Both the position numbers and the translations under genes were made by a program. Below the pieces are notes generated by a model. It searched no databases and had not been told where the DNA came from. It saw nothing but the letters and a program-made list of their open reading frames with translations. From the NCBI GenBank assembly GCA_037367405.1, contig JAZKJV010010627.1:496001-560000 (forward strand): 64,000 bases of DNA. Direction: 5' to 3'. This stretch comes from Ottelia alismoides (Eukaryota > Streptophyta > Magnoliopsida > Alismatales > Hydrocharitaceae). Positions 20,261 to 32,296 of this stretch are shown in pieces; the first letter of the stretch is position 1, and every line of letters starts with the position of its first letter.

Positions 20261-20880
20261 ATTTCATTTGTTGTCAGTCGGGTGGGCCAGTTCATGGAAC
20301 AACCTCGTCATGTACATGTAGATGCTATACAAATGATACTGAGGTATCTTAAATCATCTCCAGGTGCAAGATTGTTATTTAAAAGAGGTGGCACCATCAC
20401 TATCTCAGCATACGCAGATGCAGATTATGCAGGGTGCCCTAAAGACAAGAAATTCACATCAGGATTTTCTATATTTGTTGGAGATTCACTTGTCTCGTGG
20501 AAAAACCAGAAGCAAACTATAGTTGTTAGATCTAGCGATAAATCTGAGTATATAGGGCTATGGCACAAGCATGTACATAAATGATGTGGGTTTGAGCAGT
20601 CCTTACAGATCTACATATAGATGTACCTCTTCCCATGTTGCTAAAATGCGACAATCATGCTTTCTTGTTTATTGCAAATAATCCTGCATTCCGTGAAAGG
20701 ACAAAGCACATTGAAGTCGATTGCCACTATATACGTGACATGATCCAGAAGGGATTCATTTCTACATCCCATGTCGGCTCTGGGGATGAGACAAAAGACA
20801 TTTTCACCAAGGCCTTACTTTGAGGATTATTTCAAAAGTGTTCATCCAAGCTGAGCATGATAGATATCTATGCTCCATCT
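20261..20880 (+). pseudogene. E: RNase H
   Basis: QFMEQPRHVHVDAIQMILRY, DADYAGCPKDKKFTSGFSIF, CDNHAFLFIANNPAFRERTK and SKLSMIDIYAPS are readable in three frames, with a stop at 20821-20823 before the natural end. Confidence 0.87.
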
Positions 20881-20890
20881 TGAGGGGGAG

Positions 20891-21042
20891 TGTAGAGATA
20901 TGTTTCTATATTTCTATATTTCTATATTAGTTTAATTATTTTCTTTTCCTCTTGTTTGTTTTATGTAATTTTCCCATAGGCTCTCCTCTATATAAGAGAG
21001 TCTAGGGCTCAAGGAATAAACAAGTCTCTCATTTTTCCAACA
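20891..21042 (+). repeat. E: 3' LTR
   Basis: 152 bp, preceded by the polypurine tract GAGGGGGAG (20882-20890) and followed by ATGTT. Confidence 0.93.
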
Positions 21043-21059
21043 ATGTTTATGTCTCTCTT

Positions 21060-21313
21060 ATTAAAGATAAATTTAAGAGTTGATGATTGAACAGACCAGA
21101 GGTATAGTCCTTCGGAAGTCTTTTGATTGCCCATATCAGAGGGCATCAGGGGTTAATCATGTCAACTACTATTTTGCAGTTCGAATAGACAATTACGTTA
21201 AGTCCTTGGTGTTGGAAGTAGCTACTTAATTTGATCCCTACCATAATAGCTAAAGCTTGGGCTTTTTTTGGGCTAAGAGCTGTGAACACCTTGCATTTTG
21301 CCGAAAGGATGAA
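21060..21313 (-). pseudogene. LINE remnant: RNase H-like domain
   Basis: The coding strand gives KKAQALAIMVGIKLSSYFQH and NVIVYSNCKIVVDMINP, the pattern of the RVT_3 RNase H domain found at the end of some plant LINE ORF2 proteins. The usual SD before C reads SN. Nothing else of the LINE is visible; its other end may be hidden by the neighbouring insertions. Confidence 0.6.
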
Positions 21314-21575
21314 TGTTAGAAATTTAACATGCAGATGCTTAATCAGAGTTAAAGAATAAACAAGGAAGAACACCGTGGTTTTTACATAGAACCCTACTTT
21401 CTAAGGAGCGGGATGAAACCACAAGAGAAGACCTCATAGGGATGATAGTTCTACTAAACTTTTCATATGTTATAGGAGGTGTGTGGCTTCTTATAAAGCC
21501 CCCGTTGAGTCTCCATGTCCCACAATTGATAGATGTGGGACTAAACATTGGCTTCTTAAGAGGGGCGTATCCGGA
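21314..21575 (-). repeat. Relic LTR related to element F
   Basis: TGTTAGAAAT, AGCGGGATGAAACCAC, TAGATGTGGGACTAAA and GGGGCGTATCC occur in the same order as in the F LTRs. Orientation follows F. The right end is truncated and no target duplication is seen. Confidence 0.75.
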
Positions 21576-22389
21576 AAAAAAATCCTCACCTTCTTTTCAC
21601 TCTTCCTCCCTCCTCCTCACCCTCCAACCCTTCCTCCTCCTCCACCTGCCACCTCCTCCTTCATTCTCTTCTCCTTCGATGTTCACCATCAACATCTGCA
21701 TGCCTTCATCCATCACGAGCAGTCTCAATCCTCATTGCCCTATGTCTCTCTCAGTACATCATGGGCTGAATCCATGACATCGAGGCCGTTGCCGACCTCG
21801 CGATGGGGGATTGAGGCTGCAGGCAGAGGCTGTGGGGGATTGAGGCATGCAAGGCGATGGGGGATTGAGGTAGGCGGAGGCGCTGGTTCTTGTTGATGCG
21901 CAGAGGTTCTAGACACAGATAGGGTGAAGGAGAGGAGGGAGCATAGGAGTAGGGAAGGAGGGGAGCTTTAGGGAGGGAGGGAGGCATGCGACAGAGGAGG
22001 AGGTGCGAGGGTATATCGGTCGCTCGGGGCAGGAGGGACGCATAGGGCAAGGCAGAGGAGGGAAAGAAGGAGGTGCAGGGTCAGAGGAGAGGAGGGGCAG
22101 AGGGAGAGATGGGAGATGATGCTGGGGATGGAGGAGGAGGGGCCGTAGGTGGGTGCGGAGGTCGGGCTAGGGATGTAGGGGGGAGGTTGGGCTGGGGATG
22201 GAGAAGGGGTCGGAGGTAGGGAACCAAGGATCCTGGATGCAGAGGGGCGGGGGAGGAGCTTGGGGGCGAACAAAGAGGCATGGGGGCGGAGGGAGGGGTT
22301 GGGGGCGGTCGGGAGGAGTCGGTGGAGGAGCAGGAGGCTGGGAGGAGTAAGAGAAGGGGGAGGAAGAGGATGGGGGAGGAAGAGGAAGT
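21576..22389. repeat. Low-complexity CT-rich then GA-rich DNA
   Basis: About 120 bp of CTCC-rich DNA is followed by about 500 bp of GGAGG-rich DNA. Long open frames here are proline- and serine-rich artefacts of base bias. It probably is the interior of a second TIR element related to G, whose interior is similarly biased. Confidence 0.6.
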
Positions 22390-22585
22390 GGCTGGACATT
22401 TCAGTCCAAATTTAAAAGTAATTCCTATTCTATTGTGTCCTCAAAGTTAACGTCCGTTTGCGTTGGAGATGAACGGCAACTAACCCGAGGGGCGCAAGTG
22501 ATAGAATGGCAAAAAGTCAGGGGCACAACTGATATTCTCGAAATAATAGGGGCATAACTGAAATTGCAATATCTCAGAGGGGCAC

Positions 22586-25250
22586 CCTAGATTGCATCGT
22601 TGCGCAGGGTGCTTGCGGGTTCAAGAAGGACTCTAGGCTGGCGCGTATTGCTTTGCGCGCGGAGGCGGAGGAAATTATCTTGCGCCTTGATACGACGGAG
22701 AACGAGCGGGACCTTCTGCCCGAGGAACTTCTGGAGCGCCTCTCTGCTCAGTCTCGGGTGCAGGCTGAGGACAAAAAAAGAAGCGTTGAATGGCGGCAAC
22801 GATCACGTTTAAAATGGCTAATAGAGGGCGACGCGAATACGACATTCTTTCACCGTGTGGCGAGCAATAGAAAACGTTTCAATATGATGCAGGGTCTCTC
22901 TGTCAATGACGTTCAGATTTCTGGGGAAAGGGAGATGGGGAGTGCCATTGTGGCTGGGTCTTGGCGCTTCTTCTCTTTCGGACTCTGACTCTGCGATCCT
23001 AATTCGTCCCATTTCTGTGGAGGAGACAAAGGAGGCCGTGTGGGCCTTAAATCTTGATTCCTCCCCGGGCCCCGATGGCTTCTCGGTTGCTTTCTATCGC
23101 GATTTCTGGGAATTCGTGGCTGGCGACGTTATGGACGTCATATCGGATTTTTGTGCGGGCAACTTTGGTTTTGATTGTCTTAATCGGGCTAACATTGTCT
23201 TGATTCCAAAAAAGTCGGCGGCGCAACGCATAGAGTGATTATTGTCCCATCTCTGTCTCTAATGGCATTTACCTTATAGTGGCTAAAGTCTTAGCCACTC
23301 GTTTGGCTCGGGTTTTGGACTCTCTCATATCTCCGGTACAGGCCGCTTTCATTAAGGGAAGGTAGATCGCTGATTGCATTGTTGTTGCCTCTGAATTGGT
23401 CGCTGAGTGGAAAAAAGAACAAAAGAAGGGGGTACTCTGGAAGATCGATTTTGCTAAGGCATACGATTGCCTGGATTGGCGATTTCTTTGGTCGGTTTTG
23501 CGAAGGCGTGGCTTCCCTGACTTGTGGATTTCGTGGATGCGCAGATGCGTCACCACTGCTTCCCTCTCTGTGATGATCAATGGCAGGCCGTTTGGTGGTT
23601 CTTTCCAACCTAGAAGGGGGGTGCGCCAGGGTTGTCCCCTTGCGCCCCTCCTTTTCGTGTTGGCATCGGATGTTCTCGCGCGTATGGTGAACCGCGTTAT
23701 TGGCGCTGGGCTCTCTAACGGCTTCCATAAGGGTGATGTCTGTGTGCCCTTGATCCAATTTGCAGACGATACTATTGGCTTTATTGAGGGTGGTAGTGCG
23801 GAGGTCTTCGGTATGGCGATCACTCTTGACCTTTTCAGTGAATTGTCGGGATTGTCGATTAACGCCTCCAAATCCATGGTGGTTCCCTTTGGCCTTTCTC
23901 ACGCGGAGGCGGAGGAATGCGGTCGGCTGCTTGGTTCCTCTCTTGGTAAGCTTCCTATTGCCTATCTTGGCTTACCTTTGTCGGTGGGTCGGGCCAGAGT
24001 CCGGGATTGGCGTTTGATTACTGAGCGCATGGAAACGCGCCTTGCTGGTTGGCGGGCGGCTTTGCTCTCTAGGGGGGGCGTCTTGTTCTTCTCAAGTTGG
24101 TGCTGTCCTCTATCCCTATATACTTTCTCTCTGTTCGTAGAATGCCGACGGTGGTTCGCCTGCGGATCGAGCGTTGTATGCGTCGTTTCCTGTGGGGAAG
24201 GAAGGGGGGGAGGGTAGGGGCCTGCATCTTGTTGCTTGGGTTGACGTTACTATGCTTAAGCGTTATGGTGGCCTCGGTGTGCGGAGATTAGAGGTGGCGA
24301 ATGATGCTCTGTTACTCAAGTGGGTGAGTAGAATTTGGGGGACGGATGATAACTTCTTTATCTCTGTTCTCAGAGAGTTCTTAGGCGACGATTGGTTGGG
24401 GTTGGCGCGGGGGGCACTGAACTTCCATCCCTCCCCGTTTTGGCGTAGTGTGATGGACGCCTTTGCGAGGAATGCTGCGCTTTTCATCCCGGTGTTGGGG
24501 AAGAGGGACTCATTCAAGTTTTGGCAGGATGATTGGTCGGGCGGTGGTCCTTTTCAGGTGCGTTTTCTGTGCTTGTTCGCATTAGCCTCACATAAGAATG
24601 CGACAGTGGCTGATTGTTGGTTGGATGGGTGCTGGTGTCCTCGCTTCTCCGCGAACTTCTCTGAGCAGCGGGTGGACGATTTTTTGTCGCTGATGGTAGC
24701 CCTTCGTGATGCTGCTACGCCGAATGCGCAAGTGGATCATTGGCGTTGGAAGGACGGCCCTTTCTCCACGAGGAAGGCCTACCGGACTCTGGTCATCCCT
24801 CCTCCTCCTGCTTCTTCTGCTCTTGTGCGTGATTGTGGATTCTTTTGGGGCTTGCGCATGCCGGAGCGCATCGGCATATTCCTTTGGCTACTGCGAAGAC
24901 GGAGGCTGATGACTCGTGATCGTTGTGCTAGAATCTTTGCTAACTTCAGTGCCTCTTGTCCCCTTTGTAATGTTGACGATGAATCTATTGACCACCCTTT
25001 CTTCGGCTGCCAGATGGTGTCGGGGATCTGGGACGACTTGCCTTGGGCGAGAGCGGACAACCTCTCTGCTCTCTGCGAGCTTCTTTGGACCAACAGGAAC
25101 AGGGATAGGCGGGAGCTCTTGGCTCCCGTTGTGCGACTGTGGTGCATCTGGCTTGGCAGGAACAAAGCTATTTTCTCCGGGCAGCGGTTCTATAGGGAAA
25201 ACATTCTTATTCTGAGTGCTCGCTTTATTGGTGACTGGTGTATTATGTAG
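22586..25250 (+). pseudogene. P: ORF2 fragment (RT, zf-RVT)
   Basis: Blocks in order: VEWRQRSRLKWLIEGDANTT with FFHRVASNRKR; LNLDSSPGPDGFSVAFYRDF; WKIDFAKAYDCLDWRFLW; RRGVRQGCPLAPLLFVLASD; the catalytic IQFADDTIGFIEGG near 23760; YLGLPLSVGRARVRDW; and the zinc-binding RMPERIGIFLWLLRRRRLMT with CPLCNVDDESIDHPFFGC. Frameshifts occur near 22970 and 24085, with stops near 23236 and 23364. The endonuclease domain is missing through truncation. The polymerase motif itself is intact. Confidence 0.9.
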
Positions 25251-25434
25251 GGTTTTGGGCCTTATTATTGCGGGCCGGTGCCTTCTATAGCTCCGCGGTT
25301 TTTGTTGTTTTTGCTTGTGGCTTCTGTTTTCTTTTCTCCCACCTCGACTTTGTAAGTATCTTTTCTTAATCTCTTTTATACAATTTTGGGGCGAACACCA
25401 ATGAGTGTCTCCCCCTTTTTTGAGCCTAAAAAAA
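22586..25434 (+). mobile_element. LINE P: 5'-truncated L1-type LINE
   Basis: P ends in a short poly(A) (CCTAAAAAAAA) and is flanked by AGAGGGGCAC at 22576-22585 and 25435-25444, a 10-bp target duplication. It carries the 3' two-thirds of ORF2 only. Its 3' end GGGGCGAACACCAATGAGTG matches the 3' end of LINE O (55850-55880 region), so both belong to one family. Truncation at the 5' end is normal for target-primed reverse transcription. Confidence 0.92.
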
Positions 25435-25459
25435 AGAGGGGCACAACTGATAAAAATCC

Positions 25460-26986
25460 AAATATTTTGTAAAAAAATATAAATCCCCTCGGTAGATATT
25501 ATTTACACTGTATCCGTAAGGAAAAAACATACGACTAAAAAAAAGTTATGTAATCCAAAACAACAGCTCGGGAAAAAAGTCACAAACTTTACGAAATAGA
25601 TGAGATCCAATGCTAAGAATACAACTCAAAAGAGCACAAACTCTGAAATGAAAAAGACAAAGGCAAGAAGAAGAAGAAACAACACAAAGTGGAAGGGTAA
25701 CGAAATTGCAGACCCGTTTTATGGGTGGAGAGAATAGAGACGAATAGAGGAAGCGTCGAAAACAGAGGCAAGAAGAAGAAACAACAGTTCAAAGAAAATC
25801 ATGATAGAGTTTTAATAGGAAACTCATGAAGACTATAGGAAGCAAAAGAAAAAAATAACGAGTAAATGATGGTTCATATTTCTTTGATAATAAGAGGTGT
25901 CTGCTGGAATTGAGAGGCTGCAACATTATTCTCAATTAACAGACCGAAGTTACCTCACCATCTTAAATTTCAGTCTGCATTGCACTAAGGCAAAAAATAG
26001 TTAAGAAAATCATCATTGTCCATTAATGAATTATCATATGGCGTAAGTCAATAAAAATGAGAGAGAAAGGGCTCAGATCTATTTGATAACGTGTTTCTAA
26101 TAGAACTGAGAAGTTGCAAAATGATTTGTTAAGAAATCGATCACTCCTGGCCCACTACTGGAGGACTAGCACATTCTAGAACCCAGTTTGAATATATAAT
26201 TATTTCATCCTGCCCCCATTATATAAGATCTTTCCTCAGTCTAGTGCACACTTACTTTTTCCTAGAGCAACTTATCTAGGATCGACCTTGTAAACCCACG
26301 CTTCTGCAAAAGGATGGATTTTCAAAAATAATATTTTACAATAGCATATAAATTTTTTTAAAGATAAGCATTTTATTTTTTAGTTATCTTTTGAAAAATT
26401 AACACTATAGATTAAATTCTACATTTGAATAATATTTGAATAAATAACTCATATGTTGTACTTTTATTTTTAGTGTCTTTATCGTGTTGATAAATGAGTT
26501 TTTTTCTATTTTAGCATAGTAAAACGAATATGTTATAATGTATAGTTTGACAACGAACCCTAAATCATTCAATATTAACATACAACAATATTAATCTTTG
26601 TAGAATATTTTTTGTATTTGAACTTTTTGATTTATATATATTTGTTGTTCTATTGTTGCTACGAATTGATATAGCAGTCTATTGTCTTTCTTATTTTTTC
26701 TATTTCCTTAAAGTGTCAATTAGAATAAATTTCAAAGAGAAATATAATAAATAATCATTGCAATACCAACCATCATAAGTGATATACAAAGAGACTTGTC
26801 ATTTGTTGTGGATTCTAAATCTAGATAGGCGTCATCTTTAAAAATAAATATTAAAAAATAGAAAAAGTAATCATTCTCATTTATTAACTTACATTAATAG
26901 AATAATTGCTTGATATTTTATTATGGTGATATTATTGAGAATCAACGTATTTTATATATTTTTAATCCTACCTTTCAAATTATAGA
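25460..26986. other. Unassigned AT-rich DNA
   Basis: About 1.5 kb of AT-rich sequence without protein-like open frames. I see no LTR, TIR or LINE tail in it. The last five bases ATAGA are the left target duplication of F. Confidence 0.6.
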
Positions 26987-27301
26987 TGTTAGAAAATAGG
27001 AAGCGGAAGCGGAAACAGAGAATAAAGAAACATAAACATGAAGAACAAGATTTTTACGTGGAACCCTACTCCGGGAGGAGCGGGATGAAACCACGGATGA
27101 AGCCCTCAAAGGGGCATATCTTGCATTGCATTTTCTCATTGGTTACAGGAGGTCTGGAGCTCCTTATATAGCCTCCACAGAGCCTCCAAGTCCTACCATT
27201 GGTAGATGTGGGACTAAATTGTTGGATGGGGTAAATGGATCCTAGAGGGATCCATTTACCCATCTCCCTCATATATGGCGCATACAACTTATACTCCAAC
27301 A
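26987..27301 (-). repeat. F: 3' LTR (315 bp)
   Basis: On the plus strand TGTTAGAAAATAGG to CTCCAACA. It has an extra segment of about 12 bp (a short direct repeat of GGATCC-containing sequence near 27240) compared with the other LTR; otherwise the two look nearly identical. Confidence 0.93.
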
Positions 27302-27321
27302 CTCCCCCTCAAGTTGGAGCA
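27302..27321 (-). promoter_or_regulatory. F: polypurine tract
   Basis: On the plus strand CTCCCCCTCAAGTTGGAGCA abuts the LTR, as in C and H. Confidence 0.85.
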
Positions 27322-29360
27322 TGCAATGCTCAGTTTGGACAAACAGAAAGATACTCAACTCAACGCTACATGACACTACGGACAATATCAACCCAACGCG
27401 CACAACTGCTGCTGTCGAGGACGTTGCTTCTCATGCCGTGCAGGTGAGGAGGACGAACGGGCTGGAGTGTGAGTCTGCTGAATCTCCTCGTCGGAGAGCA
27501 TGTGCTCTGGACTGCGCCTCACTGCAACTGAAATGAGTCTCCTCGTCGGAGTACTCTGGCCCGCCACAATATGTGGACAACTACTCCATGAAAAAGGGTT
27601 GAACTGGAAAAGGCCGTGGAAGTGCAATCCTCGTCGGAGTCCACGGTCGCTGGAGAATGGGGTCTAAAAAAGTCTCCTCGACGGAGAACTGGGTCTCTCC
27701 CATCTGGCACAGAGAATGGTATACGATCTGGTGTCCCTATGATACTACATGAAAACCCTTGCCAACATGGCATAGGGAATGGTCCTCTACTATGGAGTCC
27801 CTATGGCTCTCATGAAAACTCTGGCCTACAAAAGAAGAAAGGATGGGGACCTCTGAACTGATGGCATACATGTGCTCATCTGAAAATAATCGCAAACTCG
27901 TACGTGTCTGAAACTGAGTCTCTCTTTGGAGAACTCGAAAATGGGTTACTCAAACATGAAGTGCCTCGAACTTGGACTCTGACCAATCTGTCGAGTCTGA
28001 ACAACTGCACATCACACCTGTGGACTCGGAATCTGAACGTAGAGTTTGAATCTTGCGCATGGAGAATCTTCATCTGAAAACGATAGAGTCTGAACAACTG
28101 GTTGGCCTGGAATCTGAATCTGGATCATGTGAATAGACCTGTGACTCTACATATATACTCCCCCTTTCTCCCATACTGGTCGGAATGAAGACATCGATAG
28201 CTGGGAGAAGACAAGATAAATGGGGGAAAAACAAAACTAATTAGCCGACTTCATTTTTTTCCTCGGTTTTTCAAACATCATCATTTTTTCTTTTTGGCTA
28301 TTTTCATTTTTTTGTAATAGTCGTAATTTTTTTCACAAAGCCGTTCATTATTTTTTTTGGCTTTTGCACCCTTTTTTTAAAATACTTGCATACGTTTTTT
28401 GTATGTACGCGCCTCTTTTTTTTCTTTTTTTTATTTTTAAAAACAAAAGCTTTGGCCCATTTGGGCCTAAAAAAACTCATCATATTTTTTTTGTACTCAC
28501 GACCAAAATAGGCCCTCAAAGCAACCTCTTTTTTTTAATCAGGCCCTCAGCCACATAGGCCCGCAACAATATATATATTTTTTAAACACCCGTTAGGGTT
28601 CCCACTTGGGAACCCTCTTCAGAACAATGCCGTCGCCCCACCTCCTGCGGTTTCTTTTGCTCCCCAGCGGCACTGAAGAGAGGATGACGCCTGGGCTAGG
28701 GCGCATCGCCGCCAACGACGAGCCCCGCCGCCGCCCGGGGCTTGCAGCGCCTGGAGATGTGTCGCACCTGGGGCTCGCGCGCCGGGGGCTGCTCGGAGAA
28801 GAAGAGAGTTTCCAGAGGAGGATGAATCCTCAATCTAACAGGATCCCGCGCCACTGAGGAAATGATGTGCGCGTGGGGGCTTTACTCCTGGGGCTCAATC
28901 ACGCTGGAGGTTGCGTCATCGGACGCGAGGCTGAAGATTTTCCATGCGCCAGGAGGTTTATGGCTGGAGGAGGGGCTACGCCCCTGTGCCGCCTTGAGAT
29001 GCAGCATGCCTGGAAAAGGGATATGCGCCAGGGGTTCATGGGAACCCTAGCGGACCTTGATGGGGTCTCGCTGCAGAGAGAGGGATCGCGTGTGGAGAGG
29101 AGATCACGCACCTGGAGACACTTGGAATCTTCACGCGATGTGGTGCGCTGGAGAAGAGATGTGAGTTGGATGCACCTGCCTGCTCATGAGATTAGGGTTC
29201 CTGAACTGGGAACCTAGTTTCCTTTGCATTGCTCAATCCTGGAAAATTGCAATCTTCAAGAAGTATCGAGAACCCGTGGCGAAATAAAGTTGCAGAACGA
29301 ACAATAATCGAAACTCGACTAAATGAAAGACCATAAAATGATTCCTCGAGAATCGAACCC
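27322..29360 (-). other. F: noncoding interior
   Basis: 27470-27680 repeats a CTCCTCGTCGGAG motif four to five times. 28240-28580 is extremely T-rich. 28600-29220 is GC-richer leader-like DNA. No open frame resembles gag, protease, integrase or RT on either strand. Confidence 0.8.
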
Positions 29361-29372
29361 GCTCTGATACCA
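29361..29372 (-). promoter_or_regulatory. F: primer-binding site
   Basis: On the coding strand this reads TGGTATCAGAGC, an exact initiator tRNA-Met type site abutting the 5' LTR. Confidence 0.92.
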
Positions 29373-29675
29373 TGTTAGAAAATAGGAAGCGGAAGCGGAA
29401 ACAGAGAATAAAGAAACATAAACATGAAGAACAAGATTTTTACGTGGAACCCTACTCCGTGAGGAGCGGAATGAAACCACGGGAGAAGCCCTCAAAGGGG
29501 CATATCTTGCATTGCATTTTCTCATTGGTTACAGGAGGTCTGGAGCTCTTTATATAGCCTCCACAAAGCCTCCAAGTCCCGCCACTGGTAGATGTGGGAC
29601 TAAACTGTTGGATGGGGTAAATGGATCCCGTACCCATCTCCCTCATATATGGCGCATACAATTTATACTCGAACA
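29373..29675 (-). repeat. F: 5' LTR (303 bp)
   Basis: TGTTAGAAAATAGG to ACTCGAACA on the plus strand, followed by ATAGA. A CTTTATATAGCCTCC box is the likely core promoter region. Confidence 0.93.
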
Positions 29676-29680
29676 ATAGA

Positions 29681-30780
29681 GTGTTATCTACCATTCTAAT
29701 GTTTGTTTTATTATACATGTTGTCTCCGTTATTTAGTTGGAGTGCACTGGTTATTTAGAGTTTTAAAAAGTATTTTAATATTTCATTACATCTTTCAGTT
29801 TATAGTCATTATCGTTTTGGTGCCTTTACATTTTTTTATCAATCAACAAAGAGCACAAAAGATGATATTGCTTCAAAGTAACATAACACTCAATGAATGT
29901 AGAGGGGAAAATGAAATTAATTTAATGCAACATGACCTTTGATACTATGATACAAATATTATTTGCACTTTGCAGTAACAATACTTGGGATTTTTAATGC
30001 TTGCTTGTGTTTTTTAATACTAAAATAGAAATGATGAAGGAGAGAGAACACATGTAATGGCAGAATCAATTTAAAATCTATAATTAAATTGATTGTATTC
30101 TCTTATAACGATTTATATTTGAATGGATATATATATTCTTTTATTTTTATTTTTTTTACTAAAATAAATTGTATTTATGATTTTCATAAAAGTACAATAT
30201 TAATATTATGACTCAATTACATTTATTTCATGCACTTTTGGATGGAAAATATTATTTACATTACAAGATCAATGCACTCAATCAATTTTGATAGCAGGAG
30301 AATTTCAAGATTATTAACGTCAAAAAAGATGAAATTAAGTTGAAACAAATCAGTTCATAAGAATAAGTTTGAAAATGTAAATACTGAAATGAATATGTTA
30401 TGAAAATTTTTTTTATCCCCCCTAAATATGCTTAAGTTAGTTCATAGAGGTAGATTTTTTCGTGAATATTAAAGATTGAGTCATTGAGATATTGTAGGAC
30501 TTAAAAAATAAAAGTATGTCCTATGTATGTTTAAAATTTAAATACAAAAATGATAAAGTAACATGACTAAAATTACGGACATGAATGCTTATTCATCAAT
30601 CTTTAAGTAATCTTTTAGCTCTAAGTCAAAACAATTTCAATATAAATAAAAGACATTCTAATCATAAAAAGGTAAATCATTAAATTATGTAATTGTAAAA
30701 TATATTACAATGTATTTATTGTAAATGTAATACAACCCTCCGTATAATTATCCCAATATAATCTTACAAAAATTATAATG
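29681..30780. other. Unassigned AT-rich DNA
   Basis: AT-rich sequence with no recognised gene or element. Confidence 0.6.
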
Positions 30781-31125
30781 AATGGGATAAGTTGGGGTAT
30801 GTGTGTGTATCTAAATTTAAAAAGTCAAATTGGGAAGTGTGAGAGAGAGAGAGAGGGGAATGTTCTAAAACAAATGGGAGAGAGTAGATACAAAAATAAT
30901 GGAGGAAAGAGAGGGGTGAGTGGCGTGGGGAAAGGCAAAAGTTGGAGAGAGAGAGAGAAGATGAAGACAAAGTTGGAGAGTGAGAATGAGAGAGAGGTGA
31001 GTGGTTTGGGGAGGGAGAATGAGAGAGGCGTGTGCTAGTAGAGAGAATGAGAGAGAGAGGCACACGGGGAGAACCCACCAAAACGTCTGGAGGTCTATTG
31101 CTGTGGCATTGCAAGGACAGAACAC
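30781..31125. repeat. GA-rich microsatellite region
   Basis: Repeated GAGAGAGA tracts at about 30840, 30945, 30985 and 31045. Open frames on both strands here only reflect the dinucleotide repeats. Confidence 0.75.
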
Positions 31126-32277
31126 TTGTCGGATGGAGAGCAAAAGCCGAGAAAACCCAACTTTAGTATATAGAATAGATGTAGGGCTTAACACACAACG
31201 CTATAAATACACACTAGATGGATCTACTATAAGATCCAATTATCCGATTGCTTCGATCCTTCACTATTGTTAAAGGTTATTTCATCGATCAAATAGTAAA
31301 ATGGAATTGATTTTACCCCATCCCCACCAATTTACCCTGGCATGTAACAATCATCAGTTGCACGTATTCTCTATTCTATACATGAAAAATTGGTTATGAT
31401 CAGAACACTGTTGTAGTAACATATTCCAGATTTGAGGATAGACATACGAAACTCAGATATCTAGTTCAATTTTTATGCAATCGTTCTCATATTATTTTCT
31501 ATATGGTTGGACCTTTTACTGACAACATGTAATGTCAACTTAGGTTTTAGTCTTCTAGTATTTCAGCTCTCTCTATATCCACCCATAGAGCGACTCTTGG
31601 GTCCCATCATGTCATCCCGTATAGCTGCGGTATGCAGTTTGCAATCTCTCATGTCGTTGGTGTTGATTATATTCTTTTTGGATCATACTGATATTAGTTC
31701 TTTTGATTGCAGATCATGACTATTCCGCTACTTTCGTGTTATCCTTTGTTTACCAAGTTATCGGGTTTTCCTCTTAAATTTATCGTAAATGTTGCATCCT
31801 TGTTGAAGAATCTACTTTCTGTAAGTACCTCTGATGTTATTCATTTATCTAAAAGTAGAGATAAAGCGTCCATATGCTTGATTTTTTTCAATGGCCTTGA
31901 TGATACCTGTGATTTAAAGGGGCGTCAGACTCTGAATCTGTTGATTTATTAAAGGCTGTGCAACCATCTTCAGCCTCACCGTAAATCCTTACACCTAATT
32001 ATAGGTATTTCCTAGTTCAGTGTTAGCAATTCCACTCTCTCTAGTTGCCAACTTGAGGTATTCCATGCTTGGAACTTCTTGATTTGAAGGTTGTAGTTAG
32101 CCAACATTAATGATTGATCAGATGCTTTTCTGTTTCATATCATGTTTGTGAATATGTCATCTTCAACTTAGACCAAGTGTTCTTAATAGACGAAGTGATG
32201 TGGTGATGATGATGGGTATAGAGATTTATTAAGCACCCTCCGAAATATCATATTAGAGTGCAGTAATATTTTTATCA
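31126..32277. other. Unassigned DNA, possible low-copy sequence
   Basis: No transposon homology is visible. A segment at 31712-31818 is open and lies between TTTTGATTGCAG and GTAAGTACC, which look like splice acceptor and donor. I do not recognise the peptide (it begins [13 protein letters not shown]), so this is only a possible exon. Confidence 0.35.
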
Positions 32278-32296
32278 ATTGTTTTTCTGTGCATAG

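Larger units (their letters stand above)
15965..21042 (+). mobile_element. Element E: complete but dead copia element
   Basis: LTRs at 15965-16115 and 20891-21042 flank a full copia interior. The 5-bp duplication ATGTT lies at 15960-15964 and 21043-21047. The LTRs differ at roughly a dozen positions over about 151 bp, so the insertion is not recent. The interior has numerous stops and frameshifts, a changed protease site and a duplicated zinc-knuckle segment. It belongs to the same family group as A, B, D and I. Confidence 0.95.
22390..25459. mobile_element. End of a TIR element related to G, split by LINE P
   Basis: 22430-22585 matches the right subterminal part of element G (TGTCCTCAAAGTTAACGTCC, GGGGCACAACTGATATT, ATATCTCAGAGGGGCAC). 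The last bases of the end resume at 25445 as AACTGATAAAAATCC. LINE P lies between. The opposite end is not recognisable in the window, so this copy may be truncated by the relic LTR at 21575. Confidence 0.75.
26987..29675 (-). mobile_element. Element F: noncoding LTR retrotransposon
   Basis: LTRs at 26987-27301 and 29373-29675 flank about 2.07 kb that has no gag or pol homology. The target duplication ATAGA is at 26982-26986 and 29676-29680. A polypurine tract (27302 on) and an exact primer site (29361-29372) give minus orientation. It is a nonautonomous element, intermediate in size between TRIM and LARD classes. It must have used another copia element's proteins. Confidence 0.93.

Noticed and set aside
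21483..22399. Serine/proline-rich open frames up to 143 codons
   Set aside because: Compositional artefacts of CT- and GA-rich DNA.
28867..29217. 116-codon frame in the interior of F, as a captured gene
   Set aside because: No recognisable domain, competing frames overlap, and it lies in leader-like DNA; evidence is too thin to call a gene.
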